A DNA stretch of 64,000 nt from Opeltia flavorubescens. Lineage: Eukaryota; Ascomycota; Lecanoromycetes; Teloschistales; Teloschistaceae. Where the stretch lies: NCBI GenBank assembly GCA_000442125.1, contig KE546974.1, positions 434,001 through 498,000 on the forward strand, given 5' to 3'. The translations under genes and the position numbers were made by a program. Below are positions 20,448 through 33,165 of the stretch, one piece after another (within the stretch, counting starts at the first letter, position 1; every line of letters begins with the position of its first letter). The notes under the pieces are model-generated. The model searched no databases, was not told the DNA's origin, and was given only the letters and a program-made list of their open reading frames with translations.

Positions 20448-22400
20448 CGTGCTGTATGCGGATCCATCTCCGGTGACGAGGAATGTCGTTTAACTGCACG
20501 AGCCATCAGTCAGCCATGTGTTCACTAAGCGAGGGCTCGGAAGGGTGGTGAAAGTAAGGGCGGTCGAGACATACTTTCTCAATTGGAATGCGTGAGAGAA
20601 AAGACAGTGGTCGGACAAGGCTTGGTCGAAACGAATCGATGTATGGAGAAAAAAATGAATGATCAGATTATCATGCGCACAGCGCGAATAGAGCACAGCT
20701 CAGAGAAGCGAAGGTCAAGCGGTAGTGAGCAAAAGAATGTAGAAAGCAAGAAGGCTCAATGCAGAAATAAACGCATGAAGAAACTGCGACGCCATGGAGA
20801 TATAGGAGCCATGGTCACGATCTGATACACTGATACAGGGTGAGAAGTTGAAGGGCCTGCGGAACCGTGGTGTCAACGAGACCGGAGTTGGACATTGCCC
20901 CAAACTTGAACTCGTCTCATGTTACATTCCTTTGACAAATGGAGAATAGAGGGCAGACGCTTGGAGAAAGGGGGAGTCAGTCGATGTCGACGGTGGGAGG
21001 GTGCTAGGGCGCGTAGAGTGGTGGAGTCTCGTTGAGTAGGCAGGCCCAGATACGTCTTTGCACCGGGAAATTCTTAGTGGCTGCAGAGACGATCCCGCGG
21101 TGGGTTGTCCAAGCCTGTGCATCATCAGCTGCAGGATGCTCCCAAGTCCGGGCGCATGAAAGAGAGGTGGAGAGTTGCCTGGACAATTTGTCGCAGATAG
21201 GCAGATAGCGAACATCTGAAACTCAGGCTGGTTCAGTTGACTTCTGGATCCAAGGGCAGAGAGTGGCTCCTTCGCTTGCATCCGCGCAGGGGTAAAGGGC
21301 ACGACTATGGATCTTCCCGTCATCAGCGTGGAGAAATCCTGCCTCTTGGGTCATCGACGTTCGGAAGAGCCTCTTCTGGTATCCCCCTAAGTTCCTTGCC
21401 ACATCTGCCGTCACCATCAGGTCACATTGACAATGCTGTATACGTTTGGAATGTGTCTCTCGGACTCGGACTTTTGGTGAGCACGAGTTGTCATCGCAGC
21501 TGTTGCCCGATGAAGAAGCGGGGAACAATAATGATAGCAGGTATTCCATAGAGATAGGAGGGCTTCAGTCATTAGCGAAACCCTCAAGATCAAACAGAGC
21601 CATGGTCGTTGTGCGTATTCCATAGACGCCCAGGCACGGGACCCCTCGCCTTCAGGGATCGTTGGCGCTGCGAGCCTCCTACCACACCTCTTGGCATGTC
21701 TCACCTCTCAAGCCTCGCCCGCGGACCCCAACCAGCCCAAGCTCCATTCATCACTCAACCAGTCTTTTAAGCATGCTTATGGCTTACTCCACAATCTAGG
21801 AGCCGCTCAAGGAACCTTGGTTATGCTCCGTACCTGCAGTAGTCTCGACCACGAACCGTTTCTAACTCATCAACCCAAGACTTGGCCCGCTATCGCCAAG
21901 CTCACCGGTAATTGTTAAGTCATGAACTCGCCCGTTCTCCTGAAAGACGACTTTCTCCTGAACGAAGACATCATTATACGTTGTCAGATATCTTTATCGG
22001 TCCATGGCCGCAGAGACACATGCTTGTCACAGAAGCTGTCAGAAGGCAGTGTGCAGAATACCCCCACTCTCCAATCATTTCCCTTCGACAACCTCCATCC
22101 CACCCTCCACAAGCGCTGTGCTCTCCACTCCACAGCATCCGGGCGCTCCCTCGTACCTACGTGCTCGTACCGAATCCTATCCCTTTTTTCCATCTGAAAC
22201 CCTTCTCCCAAATCGTCTTCGCACTCCATCTTGTTGATTCTATGCTAAAATACTTTTTGACTTTGGTTGGGACAAATTGAAGGTGTCGTGATTCCTACAG
22301 TTGGTGTAAGCTTACGAAGGTTTTTGATATCTTCCTTCGAGCGCCGCAGTCGTGTAGATCGTCCTGCATTGATCATGTGAAGGCTCTTTCGTTCGATCCC
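20448..22400. promoter_or_regulatory. Long upstream region of the Rua1-like gene, no gene seen
   Basis: About 1.95 kb lies between the start of the Rua1-like gene and the end of the SIP3/LAM gene. Frames on both strands are short and low in protein character. Long intergenic leaders are usual for fungal developmental regulators, so a long promoter or an intron-bearing 5' UTR is the likely content (inference). Confidence 0.4.
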
Positions 22401-25400
22401 TCATCCTACCGACCTTCCATGCTTCTCCATCAAAGATTCTTCCTCCTGAATGCAGCTGCTACAGTATTTCTCGTGCCACGTTCGGACATCCGACCAGTTG
22501 ACGTGCTCCAGGACCAAGCTTTGTTGTTTGCCACTCACTGATCTGTCGTTGCTTTTTATGGATCCGGTAGCATCCTTGAGGAGGTGCATCTCGATTTGCT
22601 TGCACTTGGCCACTTCGCCGTAAAGCCATCCTTCCCATTCGGCATCCACCATCTCTCGTTCAATGCTATTGATCACCCGCAGTGCGACGACCAAATCATG
22701 CCGTTGAGACCCTAGTCGTTGTTGCGATCTGCGGAGTCGACCGAGCGAGGCCCGATGCGCTGGTTCGGCCGTGGAAGCACTTGGTGAGATTTTGGGAGCA
22801 TCTGTGTCCGTGTTGCTCAGGTATGCCGAGAATGTGTTGCGACTGTCATGTGTATTAGTGCCATCACGACCAGAAAGGCATCGCTTTGCCTCTGGGTCTT
22901 ACCATGCGCTCCTGGGCTCATCGAAGATTTGAACCTGCGGAGTCCAAGCATCATCGACATCTTGCAGATATATTGCCTTGCCCATGACTTCTTTAGAGCC
23001 TATACCAAGCCTCGCTAGATAATTTTTAGCTTGCCGGTCACTCCACCACTGTGCCGCACCACTCGATGAGTAACTGAGGTTTGCAAGGACGCTGACACTA
23101 AGGATAACCAATAAAACCATGTTGGCGTTCACGGTATTCCAAAACCAGCGTATGATTGTCAGTATCAATTGCACAATGGAAGTGGCAATCCTGCGGACAG
23201 ATGAACCAATGAAGTCGGCCAGTAGTCTAGCCAATGTGCGATGTTGCATTGATCGGACTTGGGTCGGGATCGGTGAGTCGTTGCCAGCAAATTCGAGGGT
23301 TTGGGTCTGAACACCCACTTGGCCAAATATCAAGACGGCCTTCTTCGTTCGGCTTTGAGCACCCAGTTTCCTGACTTGGTCTATGACAAGATCGCAAAGA
23401 TCCATCGCATCCAACTCCAGGTCCCTAAGTGCTTGGCCATTTATCAAACCTTGAAATAATCCTGCTGTCTGGGTCCAGTCCACTTTATTATAGATGGCGA
23501 GCCTGCACTTGGATTTCGCATGATGCGTGATAACGATCTTGGTGAGCAGACTGAAATTTTGGCTGTACGGAAGTTGCCATGGTGTTTTCCTTGTCGTTAC
23601 GACGTAGCATAGGTGATCGTTGGAGACATCTATCATCTGGTAGTCGAGCACTCTCACGTCACATACTCGCCCAAAGACATCGTGATACTGGGTCTGGTAT
23701 TCAAAATTTCTGCGAAGATGGCGGTGTTCGGATTGTGTCCACGAGCCTTGCTTGATACGCTGGGCATGATGCTCATGATAAAGTAGCTGCCAAACAGCAC
23801 TCTTGTCACCAAATATCACATGGAATAGCGCTTTGGAGCTAATGTCGAGAACTCTCTCCACGACTGCACGATCCATGCCACTTGGGACATAGAGTACAGG
23901 CTGGCGAGGGAGCTTGATCTTGCTTGCATCCTTCGTCATGTTGTATGTGTTGCCAAAGCTTTTACCGTCGAACATGACGGTAGCTCTGAGGTCCCGACTG
24001 TAGTCGGGCGATCTGTTCCTTCTTGCTCGTCCTTCGTCAGATGTCGCAGTTCCGGTCATATCATCCTGGTCGTCTTTTCTAGGATTATTCGGGAATTCAT
24101 TCTGATCTAGCTTGATCAGATGCCTGATGATCGTCTCCACGTCAGGCGGCTGTTCAGACTTGCAGCTATTAATCATAAAGTTGAGTCGCTGCTGAAGGAG
24201 ATCGAGCGGTTCAAGGAAAGCCTTAATAGTGACGCGAGTTGAAGGCGCGATATCCGAGACTTCTCCTAAATGTATGAAAAGAAGGTCATAATTACGACCT
24301 GGGGCAGCAGTCACTTCTGATATTGAAACAAGTGCGATGCCAGACGTCAAAACCAGTCCCAAATGATGACTGTAGAAATAGATATATCGATCCGTGACAT
24401 AGACACGGCCTGGGAATTCTTGCTGCTCATTGAGACTCCATGTCGCCCGAAAGACCATTACAACCCTCTCTGTTTGAGGCACATTAGGAAATAGGAGTCT
24501 AAATTGCGCATCCTGAGTTTTCAATTGCAGGGGATAGCTGTCCGGGTACTCCACAGATCTGAAAGACGGACTAGTGGCATTATTCACACTACTTGGTAAG
24601 CTGATAGTTTTTCGATGCGAAGGTGAAGATGTCCTGGGACTGGTTGTTTGTTGAGCTTCATGAGCGCGGTCTGACGGCAAATGGTCTTGCTTAGGCGGAG
24701 AGCCTGAGGCTCGACTTCTGTAGCCCGATAGAGTGGCTGTCGATATGGGTTGTGGCACTTTTACTTCGCCCCGTGCTAAGCGATTGAGGTAACCCCAGTT
24801 CGAACTTCCCCAAACGTTTGCCATGACCCCACTGGGCATGCCACCTGTTGCGTCCGTCCGACCTAACCCTATACCTCTCTCACCACTGACTAGAACAGCA
24901 GTGGCACTGAGATTTGTAGGGGCAGGAGCAGTAACCAGCGTGTTCGGAGCCAACGAGTTCAGGGGTAGATTAATCGGCTTACCAGACCCACCAGCACGAA
25001 GTGCTAGAGCATCCGCTGGTGATGGTTGAGGTAGGACGCCTGGTCCAACGGGCATCACACTATGGCTTGCTGCTATGAGGCTGGCAATTCCTCCTCCCGT
25101 CAGTGCTGGGCTAGAGGGCGGAGGTGCACTTGAATTAGTGGAAAGTTGAGGCCCCCCTGTCGATTTTCTATGCAAGTCAAGTTTCTGTATGATCCTTGCT
25201 GCGTGGTCCCTTCCGCTTTCGACGTCTCGATCGCCAGCTGTCGAGCGCCTATGAGGACTGATGTCGGTGCTGCTCCGGCTTGGGGCCCCGAGGCCGCTCT
25301 CTCCACTAGGAATTGGAAGTGTAGAGCCGCGCTCAACGCCGATAGGGAAGGCATCTTCTTTGAACTGATGCATACCAGAATCCGCAGCGCTGGCGGCAAA

Positions 25401-26832
25401 TTCTGGTGCTGGCGGTGAGGATATGGCAAATGCAGGATCTTGGCTCGGGCCTTCAAGTCCAGGCGAATCAGTACTTGCAGGGTCTTCGAGAGCTTTTTGT
25501 TTTGCGATTTCGAATGCTTTCATCCATCCCATAAGCTCGCCCTGTGATTCGGCTTGCAAGATGATCGACAAATCTTTCGTTTTGACTTCAAAGGCGAAAC
25601 GCCGCTCCTCGGACTGGGCAGGTCGTATGTTGCATAACAAGACGCCAATCCTATCGCTCTCCTCGACGCCTCCTGACCGTGATCCTTGGACAAGCCAGCC
25701 GAAAATCCCGTTTTTCACAAAGAACCAACGCCGTATCCAGACAGTCTTTGTGGGCTTACCGCTAAGTGTTCTGAGGTACAGCCATCCCTGCTTCTCCGCT
25801 CTTGAAGAGGCTTGGTCAACTCCAACTTGCTGATTTGCTGCCGTTGTAGAAACTTGAGATCGATTAATGGAATTCGGAGGGGTTGCGTAGTCTTCAAGGT
25901 CCCTTGATGGCCGTAGATCCAACTCTGTACTTTCTTCGATCTGTCTTCTGGCATTGTAGAGGTCTCTGCGGAAGGCTACTTCGCCAGTCTCCATCTCTCT
26001 ACTCCAGCTCCGCACGCGCTCAATATCATTGCTCCATTTCTGGCTCTTCCTATCCAGTCTGCCCTTTAAATTTCGCATCTCCCGCCACTGATCGGAAAAG
26101 ACTTTCACCAGAACTCGGTCCAGCATGGTTCGTAGTTGGGGAGCCGTGACGCTGAAATCCATGGAAGCCTTCAGATACGCTTTCCGAGCCTCGTGGAGTT
26201 GGAAAGCGTCCTCCCTCAGCGAAGATGGCTCTTTTGTTTTAGTCTGGGCAGAATAACGGTAATGAAGACTATCATAGACTTTCTGGGTCTGTTCGAGCTG
26301 ACGGCGATTGTCCTATACATAATAAGTAATTGACCCTTCCTAATGTGATAGTCCATCGTACCTTAAACGCCTTCAAATCATGTTGGATGAGATTTCGTAC
26401 TGGTTCAACCATGTTACTCTCCATTTTCTTCATTCCAAGGATCATAGAGGCCCACAGTTCTCGGCTACCCTCTCCATAGCTGTTCAGGGCAAATAGAGTA
26501 TAGTCGTGATCAAGGACGGCCTCGGACACGTTCGTTGGTGGAGCCATCTGAGACATGAGTCCATTGACAGCAGCCTCCAAAGCGCTCGCTTCTTGGATAA
26601 TCTTCATGGTTGGCTTTAACCATGACTCCAGCCATTTTTCGATTAGGTCCACTTGATCGACAAAATGGAACACGCCAGATCTAAACGTTGGAGAATCGAG
26701 AGCAGCTTCTTTAAGGCCCACGGGTCTGAGAAATGTTAGGCACGAGACATTCAACAGCAGTCCAAGCTTGAAGGGACCCTACACTAGTGCAATTGGCTTC
26801 CATTGCCTGGTTGATGGGGAAATCTCTGACAT
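22401..26832 (-). CDS. SIP3/LAM-family BAR-PH-VASt sterol-transfer membrane protein
   Basis: Proteins of this family (yeast Lam1/Ysp1 and Lam3/Sip3) are ER-anchored at membrane contact sites and carry sterol through a StART-like VASt domain. The N terminus reads IALVPVGLKEAALDSPTFR, the conserved opening of the BAR-like helical region (to about residue 270). A PH domain follows (KQGWLYLRTLSGKPTKTVWIRRWFFVKNG, about 310-420), then a long linker and a GRAM-like segment (FRATWSLNEQQEFPGRVYVTDRYIYFYSHHLG). The VASt region includes NFEYQTQYHDVFGRVCDV and CRLAIYNKVDWTQTAGLFQGLINGQA. A membrane helix (MVLLVILSVSVLANLSYS) lies near 1200. Proposed exons are 26832-26783, 26725-26362, 26312-22903 and 22842-22401, giving 1421 residues. 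The start MSEISPSTRQW was chosen because only it gives the right phase into PVGLKEAAL. Confidence 0.88.
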
Positions 26833-27226
26833 CCTTGGCTAGGTCCAATGCTTTCAGCGGATGCTGTTTGTACAGTGATACTCACGCGCCAGCCATTCGG
26901 ACGAACCAAATCTCTGTTCAGTATCAGCTTCGGGGGGTGTCATGACTTGATATCGCAGCCTTCATCAGAATAGTGCCATCTGCTGCATTAACAAGCTACG
27001 GCATACTGTATGTAACCGAGAATTATTAAAGTACAGAACACGTCAATACGTATCTAATCTAATCTCTGGTCCTGCCACTAGCTGCTCCCCAAGGGTGGGG
27101 TTTTTACGGATCATCTTCGGCTTTAGGTTGCTTGCTTCGTATCATCTTCACGAAATTCATCGAATTACAGCTAAATTTTGAAGGACATGCACCCTATCAA
27201 ATGATTCAAATCGCAAACCAAGATTG
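26833..27226. promoter_or_regulatory. Divergent promoter region of SIP3/LAM gene and KRI1
   Basis: 394 bp between the two start codons. It holds both promoters and no recognisable gene. Confidence 0.5.
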
Positions 27227-29309
27227 ATGATGGCCAATCATTTTGAGTCTGACCGAAGTACTGGGATACCAAGCAGCAAAAGACGCAATCACACAGCGCA
27301 CAACGCCGAGCCTCCGCGAAAAAGGGCCAAGCAGCTCTTGACAGACGATGTTACAGCGTCGAGCGATGATGATTCTTCAGGAGGGGCACCATTGCACCAG
27401 GAGCCACTGAGTAGTGCTTTGACCGTGAATGAAGATTTCGCTCGGCGATTCGAATATAATAAAAGGCGAGAGGAGCTACAGCAGCGTAGGTAAATCCAAT
27501 TCTATTCATTTTGACCCTAAGGACTAAGCATGCCAAGTCGAGGAAAAATACGGGAAGCGTTCAACAGGCGGCCAGCCTAGGAGTAGCATCAGCAATGATG
27601 GAGACATCACAGAAAGTTCATCGGATTCCGAAGAGGAAGATGACGAAGGAGCCCTCGCTTTGGGTAGATTAGATGTACAATTCCAGATGACATTGAAGGC
27701 TATCCAAGCGAAGGACCCTCGAGTCTACGACAAATCCGCTACATTCTACACCCAGTCAGATAATGATGATGAACCCGAGTCTACTGTGAAGCGAAGTAGG
27801 GAGAAACCTTTGCATCTCAGCGACTATCACCGAAGGAACATCCTCGACGGCGTGACAGGCGCTGGCGAAATTGAAACGCTCCCCACCTACACGCAGGAAC
27901 AAGAAGATATGAAGACCAGTATCATCCAAGAGATACACGCCAACGTGCATGAAAATGGTACAGGCAGGCAATTTCAGTCCAACGGAGATCGTAGCGAAGA
28001 GGAAGAAAACGACGACTTTCTTGTCCCCAAAGTTCGAAGAGACAAAAGAGTGAATGGTAGTTCGGGACCTACTGCCCGAACAACGATGCCTGATGTGGAG
28101 AAAGCTGAGGAAAACCCGGAGAAATTTTTGTCTGATTTCATGTCCTCACGAGCATGGGTTCCTCATACGAATTCGAAATTCCAGCCCTTTGAGTCAGACG
28201 ATGAGGAAGACGAGAAGCGGGCAGATGCTTTTGAAGAGGCTTATAATCTGCGATTTGAAGACCCAGAGGCCTCAAATGAGAAACTTGTTTCGCATGCACG
28301 AGATGCCGCAGCACGTTATTCCGTGCGAAGAGATGCTTTGACAGGGCGGAAGAAGGCCAGAGAAAATGAGAGGCTGAAGCGGGAAGCAGAAAGACTAGAT
28401 CGAGAGGAGGGAAAAGCACGCCTGCGCAAGTTGAAGATCGCCGATGCAGAGGAAAAAATAAAAAAGATCAAAGACGCTGCGGGATTGAAGAATGACTCTC
28501 TGGACGTCAACGACTGGTCAAAATTCCTGGAAGAGGGCTGGAGTGACGAGCAATGGGATGAGGAGATGCGCAAAAGATTCGGGGACACGTACTATGCGGA
28601 GCATGAGGTTGAGGGAGCGGCCAAGGGCAAGGCAAAGGTCAAGAAACCAAAGTGGAAGGACGATATCGATATCCAAGACTTAATCCCTGAGTTCACAAAC
28701 AACGATCGTGGGCAACTTGATTTCAGCCTTTCAGATATAGAGCCTTATGAAAAAGAAGTCATGGATCTTCAATCTAATGACGAACACTTGCCGTCCGAGC
28801 AGCCTCGGGAAAAAGTCTCAAGCAAGGAAAAAAAATCCGGTGAGCGAGACAATCGCCAAAAGCAGGCCAGGAAAGAACGTCGTGAAATAGAGAAGCTGGT
28901 TGATGCAAACTTGAAGACTGGGAACAAGCTAGCAGATATGGGAAAGAAACACGCTGGCATTTTCAGATATCGAGAGACATCGCCTGTGGGATATGGTCTA
29001 ACTGCACAAGATATTCTTATGGCATCGGATAGTCAACTCAACCAGTATGCTGGCTTGAAAAAGTTGGCCGCATACCGAGAATCAACAAAGAAGGCAAAAG
29101 ATCGTAAGCAGCTAGGAAAGAAGGCTCGGTTGAGGCAATGGCGAAAGGACACGTTTGGTAATGAGCTTCCAAGCCACCAGAAAACATTGGGAGACATCAT
29201 AGCTGGTCATGAAGCCAAACATTACGAGCAAGCATCGGTAGAGACGGGCAATGCAATGGATAATTTTGGAAGCAAGAAGCGACCAAAGAATCAACATCAT
29301 ACGAAGTAA
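27227..29309 (+). CDS. KRI1: KRI1 ribosome biogenesis protein
   Basis: Kri1 is a nucleolar protein that works with Krr1 in 40S subunit assembly. The start is hydrophilic with a nuclear-type basic patch (PRKRAKQ). Conserved blocks follow: LTVNEDFARRFEYNKRREELQQLEEKYG, LHLSDYHRRNILDG and FLSDFMSSRAWVPH. A highly charged coiled-coil stretch (ENERLKREAERLDREEGKARLRKLKI) then leads to the C-terminal domain FRYRETSPVGYGLTAQDILMASDSQLNQYAGLKKLAAYR with a basic end. Proposed exons are 27227-27485 and 27538-29309, giving 676 residues. The intron falls within the conserved QQ-LEEKYG block. Two ATGs are adjacent at the start. Confidence 0.93.
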
Positions 29310-29772
29310 CCATAATGGAAAGATAATTTGATATGTTGCACATGCTGTATAAAATGTCACGGTTCTATGGCCTCCAATGTGCTGCTCGCTGCCTCCTCTT
29401 AAGGTGTCTTGGTAATACCGAATAGAGCTCTGTTCGCTAATGGAGCACGACAAGTAATACAATCTACATAACATTCCGTAAAAGTACTTAAGAATTCCAA
29501 TATTTGGGAATAAATTTCCACCTACAGTGGAAAAAAAGGGAAAAGGGCGCACAAGAGGAAGGATTGTGATTGCCGGAATCACCCGTACCCGTCGATCGCG
29601 CAAGCCCTGGAAGGGGCTAGCGTCCTGGGAAAGAAAGTCTTTTCCTGCGCATCCTCCTGCCAGCATTATTATTACCTTTCATCCAACATCAGGGCATTAC
29701 TACACTACCTCTCCACTCCATTACTAATTTTCATCCTCTCCTTTTCTTGAGTAGAGACTATCAACCGTCAAG
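29310..29772. promoter_or_regulatory. Intergenic region upstream of the ADP/ATP carrier
   Basis: 463 bp. The last 100 bp before the ATG at 29773 are pyrimidine-rich (long CT stretches), as is common in front of highly expressed fungal genes. Confidence 0.45.
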
Positions 29773-31331
29773 ATGCCCGAAGGTGAAGTAGTCCAGGCGA
29801 AGAAGTCCTTCATGGGCATGCCAGTAAGCTCCTACACCTTCCGCTGAAAATTCTGATGATATCGCGAACACAACGTTCCTTCATACTGAGAGCTCCAATG
29901 CCTTGCTGTCTGTAAGCATAGCTGTCGCCACGGTATCGTGGCTTTCTTAATGAGTGATGGTCGCCATGGAAGAACTCATCTCATCAGCTCTTATTGACAA
30001 GTAGCTGGATCAATTGGGCTGACTTGACTCTTCATTCAGGGCTTCGTCGTCGATTTTTTGAGTACGTCATTTCTAGGGTGGTTTACATGATACCGATCGC
30101 TCTGGACTCCTCAAGAGCCATCGCTTGTCAATGTCAACAGCTGAGCACAAGCGCTGATGATCCCGAATAGTGGGCGGTGTATCTGCTGCCGTATCGAAAA
30201 CCGCCGCTGCACCTATTGAGCGTGTGAAGCTCCTTATCCAGAATCAAGTAAGTATCTAGAAATCCTGACTTGGAAAAGAATAAATCCAATCCCACAAAAT
30301 AAAAAATAAACATCCTCACAACGACTTCCTCCGAAATCTCAATTGGGTTTAGATTTCTACATTAAGCTTTGACTTCAGCGTGCAGAGCACTTTGCTGATC
30401 AGACCCAATTTGTAGGATGAGATGCTCAAATCTGGCCGTCTTGACCGAAAATACGACGGCATTGGTGAATGCTTTTCTCGTACCATCAAGAACGAAGGCA
30501 CGGCGTCTCTATGGCGAGGCAACACTGCGAATGTCATCCGATACTTCCCAACCCAGGCCCTCAACTTCGCTTTCCGAGATACCTACAAGTCAATGTTCGC
30601 TTTCAAGAAGGAACGCGATGGCTACGCGAAATGGATGATGGGTAATCTTGCCTCCGGTGGTGTGAGTGGCCCCTTCGACCTCTCTATTCAGCCGACTGAC
30701 CTTTCTAACAGGCCGCTGGTGCCACATCGCTCCTCTTCGTTTACTCCCTCGACTACGCTCGTACTCGGCTGGCCAACGATGCTAAGAATGCCAAGAAAGG
30801 CGGCGATCGACAATTCAATGGACTGGTAGACGTTTACAAGAAGACCCTTGCCAGTGATGGTCTACTTGGCTTGTATCGTGGTTTCGGTCCTTCAGTCCTC
30901 GGCATAGTCGTCTATCGCGGTCTCTACTTTGGCATGTACGATTCAATCAAACCTGTCTTGCTTGTTGGCTCGTTGGAAGGTAACTTCCTTGCTTCATTCC
31001 TTCTCGGCTGGACTGTCACTACCGGTGCTGGTGTCGCTTCTTACCCGCTTGACACTATTCGACGACGCATGATGATGACTTCCGGAGAGGTAAGTTCCCA
31101 CCGTGCCTTACCACTAGGCCTTGATTTGTTGACGGAAATCTACAGGCCGTGAAGTACAAGTCGTCCATGGATGCTGCCCGCCAAATTGTTGCCGCCGAAG
31201 GTGTTCGATCTCTGTTCAAGGGTGCTGGTGCCAATATCCTCCGTGGTGTCGCTGGTGCTGGTGTGCTCTCGATCTACGATCAAGCTCAGCTTCTCATGTT
31301 CGGAAAAGCCTTCAAGGGTGGATCTGGTTAG
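29773..31331 (+). CDS. AAC: Mitochondrial ADP/ATP carrier
   Basis: This inner-membrane exchanger swaps cytosolic ADP for matrix ATP. The diagnostic carrier motif RRRMMM is present ([16 protein letters not shown]). The three repeats are marked by [28 protein letters not shown] and the YPLDTIRRR block. Other family blocks are [18 protein letters not shown] and [32 protein letters not shown]. Proposed exons are 29773-29823, 30040-30061 (22 nt), 30171-30247, 30416-30661, 30712-31089 and 31146-31331, giving 319 residues, the usual size. Small 5' exons with relatively long introns near the start are typical of this gene in filamentous fungi. The pyrimidine-rich promoter agrees with high expression (inference). 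Confidence 0.96.
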
Positions 31332-31751
31332 AGATTCCTACCACATACCAGCACAGAATCTCTACAATTGTCAAGAAACGTTGTGAACGGGAGTGGTTGT
31401 TGCTGTAGGAGGCAGATGGATTCATTCATCAGGCATTGCAGCACCAGAACACCGAAGCTGTTGTACTTTAGTGACCTGGTAATTTTCAACTTGTATTTCT
31501 TTGGTTCTCGGGCCAAATTGCAATTTTCGGTGTGTAGTGAAAACAGCTAGATAGACGTGGTAGGGGGTATCAAATGCGTGGTAGTTTCATTCCTGTGGTC
31601 ACATGATGCATGAAGGCTAGATATCTTTTGTCCCTTGCTCTCGCCTTCCATGATAAATTCCTTATAAAGTCGACAGCGTGTTCAGGGCTCAAAAGATTGC
31701 TCTTTCGTTTTTTCCACGTTGAGATTGGTTGACTATCATTTTTCGTGCAAC
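31332..31751. other. Intergenic region, no gene seen
   Basis: 420 bp between the AAC stop and the next ATG, AT-rich and without supported ORFs. It should hold the AAC 3' UTR and the next promoter. Confidence 0.5.
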
Positions 31752-32453
31752 ATGGCAATCCCTTTGCACTCTCATGATCAAATTTATTCTACACAAAATA
31801 CGAGCAGTACCTCCATCGAGCCCAAAGATCCAATACTGCTATGCGCACCTGAAAAGACTTCCTCATCAATTTCGAACCACGGATCAGACCTGAAAAGCAT
31901 TGCCATAGGGGATGTAAATCCCAGTATATCTATTGCTCCCACTGTTCAAGGCTCAAGGTCCATAAGAACGCCAGGCCCAGACGTTTTGTCTCATACTCCA
32001 AAGACCAGCAAAGTTGTGAGATCTCCGGAATGTGATGGCTTTGAACAAGCGAGTGTAGCTCCAGCAGTCCAATCACAAAATTGTCAACTCCAGATTCGGT
32101 CAGCATCTTTGGACTTGCAATCTAACGATTCGTGTGATGCTTTGGGGCCATCCACTGGCAAGCCCTTTCAGCAACATCAAAACCATCGACGAGCACAGTC
32201 ACTATCAGAGGGTGTGCGACGAGACGATAATCTGAAACATCCACCAGGGTATATTCAAAACCCATACGCAATGGAAATGACTGCAGAGCAACGACTTGCG
32301 ACCGCCCAGGAGAATCAAAGTGAACAGTGTCTGCCTATGCCAAACAGTGTTTATATCAAAAGATCAAGTGCCGGTGGTTTATGGAGACGAGCAAGAAGAG
32401 ACACAGGAGGTCTGGTTGATATCGTTAATGATTGGCTATCAGATAGATTCTAG
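31752..32453 (+). CDS. Hypothetical protein, Ser/Gln-rich with conserved-looking C terminus
   Basis: A single exon of 233 codons from the ATG at 31752. The N-terminal two thirds are Ser/Thr/Pro-rich and probably disordered. The C-terminal third is more structured: PPGYIQNPYAMEMTAEQRLATAQENQ, then SSAGGLWRRARRDTGGLVDIVNDWLSDRF. The GYxQNPYAxxMTxEQR pattern followed by a terminal amphipathic helix looks like a small conserved fungal family, but I cannot name it. The function is unknown. It lies 420 bp downstream of AAC on the same strand. Confidence 0.55.
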   Translation: MAIPLHSHDQIYSTQNTSSTSIEPKDPILLCAPEKTSSSISNHGSDLKSIAIGDVNPSISIAPTVQGSRSIRTPGPDVLSHTPKTSKVVRSPECDGFEQASVAPAVQSQNCQLQIRSASLDLQSNDSCDALGPSTGKPFQQHQNHRRAQSLSEGVRRDDNLKHPPGYIQNPYAMEMTAEQRLATAQENQSEQCLPMPNSVYIKRSSAGGLWRRARRDTGGLVDIVNDWLSDRF

Positions 32454-33165
32454 AAGACATCACAAGTCCTTCCCGGAGTAATTGCTAAATTTGGTAGTCA
32501 ACGCACTGCATGCAGCTGGAGCACGCATGGGCAACGGGCGTGCATTTGGCGCAGCATCCAACCCACAGGACGACTTATCCAGCGAAATTCTCAAGGATTT
32601 TGGGTGATATTGCCAATAGTGGCATTCCATGGCCGATCGATACAACCAAGGATCGGCCCCTAAGACTTCGCGGTGAAAGAGAGCCGTTAGTAATGGTAAC
32701 ATGGAGAAAACGGAGGATATGATGATCAACGGCCAGTGGCCACAACAAAGCCGGCAAGCCCGGACAGCCACTATTGGATCTGATAACAGAGCTAGCATGC
32801 AACCATGGCGCTGACAGCCCGCATTCAGCCTGTGACTACGCGGGCTGTTGACAGGGGCCCCCAAAGGCGCAAAATCCCAGACCACCTCACTGGGCTCATG
32901 TCGTGCTGCCCTCGTTTCCAAGCGAGCCTCGGCAGCCGTAAGGCGAAGGCGTTTGTTCCGGACGAATTTGCCTTCAGATTCGTTGTTTTGGAGTTGTATC
33001 TGGACACCACAGTCGAAGTCCCTTCCCACGGTATAGGAGAAGGTCTTCGTTCCCAAAACCCGTGCATACAGGCTAGCCGTGGGTAGGCTTACTGTAGTCC
33101 GGGGGTGATTACCTACCCGTACGTCACGCCTGGGCAACGATGAACGACCTTTTGTCAACACACAA
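32454..33165. promoter_or_regulatory. Upstream region of Zn2Cys6 gene
   Basis: 712 bp. A 233-codon minus frame spans most of it but has no protein-like pattern and runs against the promoter of the next gene, so I treat it as chance. Confidence 0.45.

Noticed and set aside
32460-33161. 233-codon minus-strand ORF upstream of the first Zn2Cys6 gene
   Set aside because: The translation shows no domain, odd Cys/Arg/Pro mixing and no splice partners, and it covers the promoter of the next gene.
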